A stretch of 64,000 bases of DNA from the NCBI RefSeq assembly GCF_019801965.1, contig NZ_JAHVIA010000008.1, forward strand, positions 248,001 through 312,000. The letters run 5' to 3'. Source of the DNA: Salipiger bermudensis. GTDB taxonomy: Bacteria > Pseudomonadota > Alphaproteobacteria > Rhodobacterales > Rhodobacteraceae. The notes under the pieces were generated by a model. It saw only the letters and a program-made list of their open reading frames with translations. It was not told the DNA's origin and searched no databases. This document shows, piece after piece, positions 7,262 through 14,687 of this stretch. Each line of letters begins with the position of its first letter. The first letter of the stretch is position 1. The position numbers and the translations under genes were made by a program.

Positions 7262-8908
7262 ATGAGTGACACGAGCGACGACCAGGGGATCCCCGCGCCA
7301 GAAGGCAACGCGGATCTCATCGATACCGATTACGTCATCGGTCAGGACAATATCGAAACCCAGATCGGGCCCTTCGGGCTCGACATCCACAACCCCGTCT
7401 TCGCCATTTCCGGCCTCGCCGTCATTGCCTTCGTGTTCTACACGCTGGCGCTGCCCGAGCAGGCTGGATCGGTGTTCAGCTGGCTCTTCGACAGCGTGAC
7501 CAAGGGCTTTGACTGGTTCTTCCTCGGGGCCGCCAACATCTTCGTGATCTTCTGCCTGCTGCTGATCGTGACCCCGGTGGGCTCGGTGCGGCTCGGCGGC
7601 GCGGATGCCACGCCGGATTACACCTATGCCGGGTGGTTCGCGATGCTGTTCGCCGCCGGCATGGGCATCGGCCTGATGTTCTACGGGGTGTCGGAGCCGA
7701 TGAGCCACTTCTCGTCCTCGATGGGCGGCGTGACCATGGGCGAGAACGGCGTGCGCACCGACTGGGCGCCGCTCGGCGGCGCTGAGGGCAACGAGGAGGC
7801 CGCGACCCGGCTGGCCTTTGCCGCGACGATCTTCCACTGGGGCCTGCACCCCTGGGCGATCTACGCGGTGGTGGCGCTGGCGCTGGCGCTGTTCTCCTAC
7901 AACAAGGGCCTGCCGCTCACCATCCGCTCGGCCTTCTACCCGATCCTCGGCGAGCGCGTCTGGGGCTGGTGGGGCCACATCATCGACGTTCTGGCGGTGT
8001 TCGCGACGCTCTTCGGCCTCGCAACCTCGCTGGGCTTCGGCGCGACCCAGGCCAATGCCGGCCTCAACGAGCTCTTCGGCATCGCCATCAGCTCGACCAC
8101 CGAGGTGATCCTGATCTCCTGCATCACCGCGATCGCGCTGGTCTCGGTGCTGCGCGGCCTCGACGGCGGCGTCAAGGTGCTCTCCGAGATCAACATGGGC
8201 CTGGCTTTCCTGCTGCTGCTCTTCGTGCTGCTGGCGGGCCACACCATGGCGCTGCTCACGGGCTTCCTCGACTATCTCGGCGCCTATCTGCAATACCTGC
8301 CGGCGCTGTCGAACCCGGTGGGCCGTGAAGACGTCAACTTCATGCAGGGCTGGACCTCGTTCTACTGGGCGTGGTGGATCTCCTGGTCGCCGTTCGTGGG
8401 CATGTTCATCGCCCGCGTGTCGCGCGGCCGCACGGTGCGCGAGTTCGTGGTCTGCGTGCTGCTGATCCCGAGCCTTGTCTGCGTGCTGTGGATGAGCGTC
8501 TTCGGCGGCAACGCCATCCAGCAGGTGCTCAATGACGGCTACACCGCCGCGCAGGAGGCTGACCTGCCGGTCAAGCTCTTCAAGATGCTCGACGTGATGC
8601 CGCTGGCCTCGATCACCTCGCTGATCGGCATCATTCTGGTGATCGTGTTCTTCGTGACCTCGTCGGACTCCGGTTCGCTGGTGATCGACACCATCACCGC
8701 CGGCGGCAAGGTCGATGCGCCGGTGCCGCAGCGGGTGTTCTGGTGCGTCTTCGAGGGCGCCGTGGCCATCGTGCTGCTGCTCTCGGCGGGCGGCCTGTCG
8801 TCGCTGCAATCGATGGTGATCTCGACGGGTCTTCCGTTCACCATCGTGCTGCTGATCATGTGCTGGGCGATCTGGCGCGGCCTGATGGCGGAGCGTCGCA
8901 ACACCTGA
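7262..8908 (+). CDS. BCCT family transporter (betaine/carnitine/choline type)
   Basis: This is a secondary transporter of 548 residues with twelve predicted membrane helices. The diagnostic glycine-rich segment GMGIGLMFYGVSEP lies in helix 3, and the tryptophan box WTSFYWAWWISWSPF followed by IARVSRGRT lies in helix 8. These form the quaternary-ammonium cage and the gating region of the family. The substrate is probably glycine betaine, choline or a related osmolyte; the sequence does not separate these. It follows the universal stress protein gene and ends at a strong terminator at 8939, giving a two-gene transcription unit. Confidence 0.95.
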   Translation: MSDTSDDQGIPAPEGNADLIDTDYVIGQDNIETQIGPFGLDIHNPVFAISGLAVIAFVFYTLALPEQAGSVFSWLFDSVTKGFDWFFLGAANIFVIFCLLLIVTPVGSVRLGGADATPDYTYAGWFAMLFAAGMGIGLMFYGVSEPMSHFSSSMGGVTMGENGVRTDWAPLGGAEGNEEAATRLAFAATIFHWGLHPWAIYAVVALALALFSYNKGLPLTIRSAFYPILGERVWGWWGHIIDVLAVFATLFGLATSLGFGATQANAGLNELFGIAISSTTEVILISCITAIALVSVLRGLDGGVKVLSEINMGLAFLLLLFVLLAGHTMALLTGFLDYLGAYLQYLPALSNPVGREDVNFMQGWTSFYWAWWISWSPFVGMFIARVSRGRTVREFVVCVLLIPSLVCVLWMSVFGGNAIQQVLNDGYTAAQEADLPVKLFKMLDVMPLASITSLIGIILVIVFFVTSSDSGSLVIDTITAGGKVDAPVPQRVFWCVFEGAVAIVLLLSAGGLSSLQSMVISTGLPFTIVLLIMCWAIWRGLMAERRNT

Positions 8909-8938
8909 TCGCGTTCCGCGATCGCGAAAGATCCAGAG

Positions 8939-8963
8939 CGCGGGCCTTCGGGCCCGCGTTTTT
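8939..8963 (+). terminator. Intrinsic terminator after the BCCT gene
   Basis: The stem CGCGGGCC/GGCCCGCG with a TTCG loop is followed by TTTTT. A second small hairpin (GATCGCG/CGCGATC) lies just before it, overlapping the stop codon region. Confidence 0.92.
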
Positions 8964-9167
8964 CGTTCTGGCCCGGCATTGCGGGGCCGTGCAGCGACGA
9001 GGGCGATCGGCAGCGCTCTCAATTCGGCGCAGTCGGGGAGAGGCGCTGTCGCCCTCGCGTTGTATCCGCCGACAATCGCGTGAGAGTTCTCGTCGGGAGC
9101 CAGTGATCGCCTTGACGCCCCATGCCGCAGCCGGTTTGTTGCGGCTGAAATCACGGGAGTCGCGATC

Positions 9168-10367
9168 ATGCTGGATCTGGAGTTCGTCCGCGGGCAGTTT
9201 CCCGCCTTTGCCGAGCCGTCGCTCGAGGGCTGGGCCTTTTTCGAGAATGCCGGCGGCTCCTATACCTGCCAGCCGGTGATCGACCGGCTCACCCGGTTCT
9301 ACCACCAGCGCAAGGTGCAGCCCTACGCACCGTTCCCGGCCTCCGAGGCCGGCGGCGCCGAGATGGACGAGGCCCGCACACGCTTGGCCGCGCTGCTCGG
9401 TGTGGAGACCGAGGAGCTGAGCTTTGGCCCCTCGACCACGCAGAACACCTATGTTCTGGCGCAGGCCTTTCGCAAGTTCATCCAGCCCGGCGAGGCCATC
9501 GTGGTGACCAACCAGGATCACGAGGCCAATTCCGGCCCGTGGCGCAGGCTGGCCGAGGAGGGCATCGAGATCCGCGAGTGGAAGATCGACCCCGAGACCG
9601 GCCATCTCGACCCGGCAGCGCTGGAAAAGCTGCTCGACGAGAAGGTCCGGCTGGTCTGCTTCCCGCATTGCTCCAACGTGGTGGGCGAGATCAACCCGGT
9701 GGCCGAGATCACCGCGCTGGCCCATGCCGCAGGGGCCTTCGCCTGCGTCGACGGCGTGAGCTATGCGCCGCACGGCTTCCCCGATGTGGGCGAGCTGGGC
9801 TGCGACATCTACCTGTTCTCGGCCTACAAGACCTTCGGGCCGCATCAGGGCATCATGGTGGTGCGCCGGGCGCTGGCCGAGGCGCTGCCCAATCAGGCGC
9901 ATTTCTTCAATGGCGGCACGCTCTACAAGAAGTTCACCCCGGCAGGGCCGGATCACGCGCAGGTCGCCGCCTGCGCCGGGATGGTGGATTACGTCGAGGC
10001 GCTGGCCGCGCATCACGGCGTCGCTCCGCGCGAGGTGGCAGGGCTCATGCATGGCCACGAGGTCGCCCTCATGCAGCCGCTGCTCGACTTCCTCAGCGCG
10101 CGCAACTCCGTGCGCCTGCTGGGGCCGAAGACCGCCGAGACCCGCGCGCCCACGGTGGCGGTGGCGCTGCAGGGGGCGGCGGAGCCGGTGGCGCGGCGGC
10201 TGGCGGATCACAAGGTGATGGCCGGCGGCAGCGATTTCTACGCCGTCCGCCCGCTGCAGGCGATGGGCATCGATCCCGAGGCCGGTGTGCTGCGCCTGTC
10301 CTTCACCCACTATACCTCGCCGGAGGAGGTCGACCAGCTGATCGTGGCGCTCGACCGGGAGCTGTAA
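9168..10367 (+). CDS. Class V PLP-dependent aminotransferase (cysteine desulfurase-like)
   Basis: The 399-residue enzyme has the class V fold. The PLP-binding lysine is Lys221 in FSAYKTFGPHQG; the cofactor-contacting Asp195 (CVDGVSY) and His118 (NQDHEAN) are present, as is the substrate-loop stretch FPHCSNVVGEINP. This pattern covers cysteine desulfurases, isopenicillin N epimerase-like enzymes and uncharacterised relatives. The Cys-containing mobile loop of SufS/IscS near residue 360 is not evident, so desulfurase activity is doubtful. The ATG at 9168 is preceded by GGGAG. It lies alone between the BCCT terminator and the photolyase gene. Confidence 0.85.
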   Translation: MLDLEFVRGQFPAFAEPSLEGWAFFENAGGSYTCQPVIDRLTRFYHQRKVQPYAPFPASEAGGAEMDEARTRLAALLGVETEELSFGPSTTQNTYVLAQAFRKFIQPGEAIVVTNQDHEANSGPWRRLAEEGIEIREWKIDPETGHLDPAALEKLLDEKVRLVCFPHCSNVVGEINPVAEITALAHAAGAFACVDGVSYAPHGFPDVGELGCDIYLFSAYKTFGPHQGIMVVRRALAEALPNQAHFFNGGTLYKKFTPAGPDHAQVAACAGMVDYVEALAAHHGVAPREVAGLMHGHEVALMQPLLDFLSARNSVRLLGPKTAETRAPTVAVALQGAAEPVARRLADHKVMAGGSDFYAVRPLQAMGIDPEAGVLRLSFTHYTSPEEVDQLIVALDREL

Positions 10368-10445
10368 ACGCCCGACAAGGCAGGCCGAGGCGGTTGACCC
10401 GTGGCGCGGGGCGCTATCTTCCACGCGGAACCACGCGAGGACAGC

Positions 10446-11867
10446 ATGAGCGACACGAGCCCCATCATCGTCTGGATCCGCCGCGATCTGCGGCTGAGCG
10501 ACCACGCCGCGCTGCACGAGGCCGGCAAGTCGGGCCGCCCGGTGATCCCGGTCTTCATCCGCGACCACACGGTCGACGGGCTCGGCGCCGCGCCGAAATG
10601 GCGGCTCGGACTGGGGCTCGGATGCTATGGCGAGGCGCTCGCTGAGAAGGGCAGCCGGCTGATCCTGCGCGCCGGCCCCGCGCGCGAAGTGCTCGAGGCG
10701 CTCATCGACGAGACCGGCGCCGGCGCGGTCTGGTGGCAGCGCGCCTATGATCCCGCCTCGGTCGAGCGTGACACCGCGGTCAAGTCGGCGCTCAAGGACC
10801 GCGAGATCGATGCTCAGAGCTTTGCCGGTCATCTGCTCTTCGAGCCGTGGACCGTCGAGACCAAGCAGGGCGGTTTCTACAAGGTCTACACGCCGTTCTG
10901 GCGCGCGGTCTGCGAACGCGACGTGCCCGAGCCGCTGGCCGCGCCGTCGAAGCTCGCCTCGCCAGGAAGCTGGCCCGACAGCGATGCCCTCGAGGATTGG
11001 AAGCTGGGCGACGCCATGCGGCGCGGCGCGGCGGTGGTCGAGCCCTATGTGCAGCTCGGCGAGCGCGCGGCGCAGTCGCGGCTCGGCGCCTTCACCTCCG
11101 GCAAGATCGCCGACTACGACAAGGGCCGGAACCTCGTCGCCGAGGATGGCTGCTCGACGCTGTCGGAGAACCTCGCGCTTGGCGAAATCAGCCCGGCGCA
11201 ATGTTGGCACGCGGCGATGCGCGCCAAGGACGCTGGCAAGGAGGGCGCCGAGACCTGGGCCAAGGAGCTGGTCTGGCGCGAGTTCGCCTATCACCTGCTC
11301 TGGCACACGCCGCATCTTTCCGAGAGCAGCTGGCGCGAGGAATGGGCGTCTTTCCCGTGGAACGAGGACGAGCGCCGCAAGGAGGTCATCGCCTGGAAGC
11401 GGGCGCGCACCGGCATTCCCTTCGTCGACGCGGCGCTGCGCGAGATGTATGTCACCGGGCGGATGCACAACCGCGCCCGGATGATCGTCGCGAGCTATCT
11501 CACCAAGCACCTGATGTGCCACTGGAAGATCGGCATGCACTGGTTCGAGGATTGCCTGATCGACTGGGATCCGGCCTCGAACGCGCTCGGCTGGCAATGG
11601 ACCGCCGGCAGCGGGCCTGACGCGGCGCCCTATTTCCGGGTCTTCAACCCGATCACCCAGCGCGAGAAGTTCGATCCCGACAAGGTCTACGTCAACCGCT
11701 GGATCGCCGAGGGGCAGGGCAAGCCGCCCAAAACCGCCCTGAGCTATTTCGACGCCATTCCCAAGAGCTGGGCAATGGCGCCGGAGGATGCCTATCCCGA
11801 TCCGATCGTGAGCGCCGATGACGGGCGCAAGGCGGCGCTCGAGGCCTATGAGAACCGGGATTTCTGA
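10446..11867 (+). CDS. phr: Deoxyribodipyrimidine photolyase (class I, cryptochrome/photolyase family)
   Basis: This is a light-driven repair enzyme that splits UV-induced pyrimidine dimers. It has 473 residues: an N-terminal antenna-chromophore domain (PIIVWIRRDLRLSDHAAL) and a C-terminal FAD domain with WREFAYHLLW, TGIPFVDAALREMY, WTAGSGPDAAPYFRVFNP and the tryptophans of the electron chain. Length and motifs fit a CPD photolyase. The ATG at 10446 follows GAGGA. The trgA–trgB–cysK genes lie downstream on the same strand. A one-mismatch LexA-like half pair (GAAC-N7-GGAC) stands just upstream at 10428-10442; I would not rely on it. Confidence 0.95.
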   Translation: MSDTSPIIVWIRRDLRLSDHAALHEAGKSGRPVIPVFIRDHTVDGLGAAPKWRLGLGLGCYGEALAEKGSRLILRAGPAREVLEALIDETGAGAVWWQRAYDPASVERDTAVKSALKDREIDAQSFAGHLLFEPWTVETKQGGFYKVYTPFWRAVCERDVPEPLAAPSKLASPGSWPDSDALEDWKLGDAMRRGAAVVEPYVQLGERAAQSRLGAFTSGKIADYDKGRNLVAEDGCSTLSENLALGEISPAQCWHAAMRAKDAGKEGAETWAKELVWREFAYHLLWHTPHLSESSWREEWASFPWNEDERRKEVIAWKRARTGIPFVDAALREMYVTGRMHNRARMIVASYLTKHLMCHWKIGMHWFEDCLIDWDPASNALGWQWTAGSGPDAAPYFRVFNPITQREKFDPDKVYVNRWIAEGQGKPPKTALSYFDAIPKSWAMAPEDAYPDPIVSADDGRKAALEAYENRDF

Positions 11868-12021
11868 AGCACTCGCTCTCCCCGTGTTCCGCAACCGACA
11901 CATTCCGCCTTTCCGATGGTCGACGGGCGGCGGTTCGGCTTGTCTCGGCGCGGCGGGCGTGGATTATCGGTGGGATCCAGAGCCCGATCCCGAGCCCGAC
12001 AACGACCGAAAGTGCCCGCCG

Positions 12022-12462
12022 ATGTTCACCGCCGCCCGCCTAATCGCAGCCCTTTGCATGGCGGGCATGGCCTATGTCGCATCGGAATACATCAAGCTGC
12101 TGTTCGACGAGATCCAGCGCTTCGGCAATTTCAACTACATCAACGCCGCGGTCGGCTTCCTCTGCGGCTGGATCATCGTCGGTCCGCGCGCCGGGCGCGG
12201 CATGGCGGCTGCGATCTCGCATTGCATCACCGCGACCGTGATGCTCGTGTTCTGGTGTCTGCTGGTCTACTCGCTGGTCGACATGTGGGAACTGGCGATG
12301 CGTCATCGCTACAGCGGACCGATGGATGCGGTGAACGGCGTTTTCGAGATCGCGCTGGAGTACGGCGCCTATCTGCTCGACACCGGGCTTGCCTTCCTGC
12401 TCGCCATTGGCGCGCTGGTGACCGCCGTGTTCTCGGAAATCGCGTCGCGCCACTGGCGCTGA
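12022..12462 (+). CDS. trgA: TrgA, tellurium resistance membrane protein
   Basis: This is a small integral membrane protein of 146 residues with about four hydrophobic helices (starting MFTAARLIAALCMAGMAY). It matches TrgA, described with TrgB in Rhodobacter sphaeroides as a tellurite resistance determinant. The gene order here, trgA–trgB followed by cysK, is the same as in that organism, which strengthens the call. The start at 12022 was chosen because the protein then begins directly with its first helix; the ribosome binding site is weak. trgB begins 10 bases after the stop, so they form an operon. The biochemical role is unknown. Confidence 0.85.
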   Translation: MFTAARLIAALCMAGMAYVASEYIKLLFDEIQRFGNFNYINAAVGFLCGWIIVGPRAGRGMAAAISHCITATVMLVFWCLLVYSLVDMWELAMRHRYSGPMDAVNGVFEIALEYGAYLLDTGLAFLLAIGALVTAVFSEIASRHWR

Positions 12463-12472
12463 GGGAGGCTTG

Positions 12473-13600
12473 ATGCCCGACATCTTCGTCTTTGGCACGC
12501 TGTGCCATCGCCCGGTCCTGACCGAGATCCTGGGGCCCGACATCGCCGTCGAGCCGGCGATGCTGCCCGATGTCTCGGTCTATTACGGCACCGGCAAGGG
12601 CGTGCCCGAGGCCGTGCTCTGCGCGGCCCCCGGGACCGCCGCCGAGGGAATGCTCCTGCGCGGCCTGTCCGAGGAGGACATGGCGCGGCTCGAGTTCTTC
12701 TCGGGCGGTTTCGGCGACGGGCTGCAGCAGCGCGAGGCGCTGACCGGGAGCGGCGCGCGGGTTCCGGTGCTGGTCGAATGCCGCGCCTGCCCGCCGCAGG
12801 AGTGCGGGCCGCTCTTCCATCTGTCGGAATGGGCGGCGGAATGGGGCGCGCTCGCGGTGCGCACGGCGCAGGAGATCATGGCGCAATATGGCCGCTCCGG
12901 GCTCTCGGAGATCGCCGGCATCCGGCCCTACATCGCCGCCCGCGCCTGGGCGCAGGTGATTGCCAAGCGCGGCGCGCCGCAGACGCTGCGCTCCGATCGT
13001 GGCCTCGACAGCGTCGAGATCCTGCGCGACCGTCCGGGCCACGAGGGCTTCTTCCGCCTGCGGGCCTTCGAGCTGCGCCAGCGGCGCTTCGACGGCAGCA
13101 TGACCGAGGCATTTCCGCGCGAGGGCTTCGTCGCCTATGACGCGGCGCTCGTGCTGCCTTACGATCCGGCGACCGACCGGGTCATGCTGATCGAGCAGCT
13201 GCGCTACGGCCCGGTGCTGCGCGGCGATCCCTATCCCTCGGTGCTCGAGCCCGTGGCCGGGCTGGTCGATGCCGGCGAGAGCCCGGAAAGCTGCGCGCTG
13301 CGCGAGGTGCACGAGGAGGCGGGGCTGACGATCCGCGAGCTGCGCCCGATGGCCAAGGTCTATGCCTCGCCGGGCTACACCACCGAGTTCTTCCACTGCT
13401 TCCTCGGGCTCTGCGCGCTGTCGGAGGCCGACAATGGCATGGGCGGGCTCGACGAGGAGCACGAGGACATCCGCAACCATGTCATCCCCTTCGAGCGCGC
13501 GCTGGAACTTTGCGACAGTGGCGAGGTCAATGTCGGCCCGCTGGCGATGATGATCCTCTGGCTGGCACGTCATCGTGAGGAGTTGCGCCGGAACGCTTGA
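12473..13600 (+). CDS. trgB: TrgB: gamma-glutamylcyclotransferase-like domain fused to a Nudix hydrolase
   Basis: The product has 375 residues and two domains. Residues 1-120 resemble the AIG2/gamma-glutamylcyclotransferase fold (DIFVFGTLCHRPVL, then YYGTGKGVPEA). Residues about 200-370 are a Nudix hydrolase of the ADP-ribose pyrophosphatase group, with a full Nudix box near 263-285 (GLVDAGE…REVHEEAGL). Both activities are inferred from the folds. The fusion is characteristic of TrgB, linked to tellurite resistance in R. sphaeroides. Glutathione turnover by the first domain would fit a role in thiol-dependent oxyanion detoxification alongside CysK. The ATG at 12473 follows GGGAGG. Confidence 0.88.
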   Translation: MPDIFVFGTLCHRPVLTEILGPDIAVEPAMLPDVSVYYGTGKGVPEAVLCAAPGTAAEGMLLRGLSEEDMARLEFFSGGFGDGLQQREALTGSGARVPVLVECRACPPQECGPLFHLSEWAAEWGALAVRTAQEIMAQYGRSGLSEIAGIRPYIAARAWAQVIAKRGAPQTLRSDRGLDSVEILRDRPGHEGFFRLRAFELRQRRFDGSMTEAFPREGFVAYDAALVLPYDPATDRVMLIEQLRYGPVLRGDPYPSVLEPVAGLVDAGESPESCALREVHEEAGLTIRELRPMAKVYASPGYTTEFFHCFLGLCALSEADNGMGGLDEEHEDIRNHVIPFERALELCDSGEVNVGPLAMMILWLARHREELRRNA

Positions 13601-13658
13601 GTTCCCCTTGGGCCCGCCCTAAACCTGTCGACCAGACCGAGACAAAGGGGAGGCACCC

Positions 13659-14687
13659 ATGCGGGTTGCACAGGATCTTGCGCATCTGATCGGACACACG
13701 CCGCTCATCAAGCTGCGCAAAGCCAGCGAGATGACCGGCTGCACCATTCTGGGCAAGGCGGAATTCGCCAACCCCGGCCAGTCGGTCAAGGATCGCGCGG
13801 CGCTCTACATCATCCGCGACGCGGTCGAGAAGGGCCTTCTCGAGCCCGGCGGCACCATCGTCGAAGGCACTGCCGGCAACACCGGCATCGGCCTCGCGCT
13901 GGTCGGCGCCTCGATGGGCTTCCGCACGGTGATCGTGATTCCCGAGACCCAGTCGCAGGAAAAGAAGGACATGATCCGTCTTGCCGGCGCCGAACTGGTG
14001 CAGGTCCCCGCCGCCCCCTACAAGAACCCCAACAACTACGTGCGCTATTCCGGCCGTTTGGCCGAGGAGCTGGCGCGCACCGCCGAGCATGGCGCGATCT
14101 GGGCCAACCAGTTCGACAACGTCGCCAACCGGCAGGCCCACGTGGAAACCACCGGCCCCGAGATCTGGGAACAGACCGGCGGCAAGGTCGACGGCTTCAT
14201 CTGCGCCGTGGGCTCCGGCGGGACGCTGGCGGGCGTGGCGCAGGCACTGCAGCCCAAGGGCGTGAAGATCGGCCTGGCCGATCCCGAGGGCGCCGGGCTC
14301 TACAAGATCTATACCGGGCAGGAGAACCCCGGCGACTCGATCACCGAGGGCATCGGGCAGGGCCGCATCACCGCCAATCTCGAGGGTTTCACCCCCGATT
14401 TCACCTGCCGCGTGCCCGACGCGGAGGCGCTGCCGGTGGTCTATGACATGCTGGCCGAAGAGGGGCTCTGCCTTGGCGGCTCCTCGGGCGTCAACGTCGC
14501 CGGCGCGATCAAGATGGCCAAGGAGCTTGGCCCGGGCCACACCATCGTCACCGTGCTCTGTGACTTCGGCAACCGCTACCAGTCGAAGCTCTTCAACCCC
14601 GAGTTCCTGAAGGGCAAGGGGCTGCCGGTGCCGTCGTGGCTCGATCGCGCGCCGGCCTCCATCCCCGGTGTCTTCGAGGACCTGTGA
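13659..14687 (+). CDS. cysK: Cysteine synthase A (O-acetylserine sulfhydrylase)
   Basis: This PLP enzyme makes L-cysteine from O-acetylserine and sulfide. The 342-residue product carries the PLP lysine Lys44 in NPGQSVKDRA, the phosphate-adjacent loop at 71-76 (TAGNTG instead of the enteric TSGNTG), the cofactor-binding GSGGT and SSGVN. It is somewhat longer than the enteric enzyme, with a C-terminal extension around FNPEFLKGKGLP. It lies 58 bases after trgB; cysteine synthase is known to matter for tellurite resistance, so the three genes probably work together. The stop codon overlaps a GTG of the following channel gene. Confidence 0.95.
   Translation: MRVAQDLAHLIGHTPLIKLRKASEMTGCTILGKAEFANPGQSVKDRAALYIIRDAVEKGLLEPGGTIVEGTAGNTGIGLALVGASMGFRTVIVIPETQSQEKKDMIRLAGAELVQVPAAPYKNPNNYVRYSGRLAEELARTAEHGAIWANQFDNVANRQAHVETTGPEIWEQTGGKVDGFICAVGSGGTLAGVAQALQPKGVKIGLADPEGAGLYKIYTGQENPGDSITEGIGQGRITANLEGFTPDFTCRVPDAEALPVVYDMLAEEGLCLGGSSGVNVAGAIKMAKELGPGHTIVTVLCDFGNRYQSKLFNPEFLKGKGLPVPSWLDRAPASIPGVFEDL

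Noticed and set aside
10428-10442. SOS box before the photolyase gene (GAAC-N7-GGAC)
   Set aside because: One of the eight defining bases is wrong, and photolyase genes are not regularly in the LexA regulon.
8856-11903. Leftward open frame of more than 1000 codons
   Set aside because: It runs antisense through the aminotransferase and photolyase genes and has no recognisable domain; it is a shadow of strong third-position GC.
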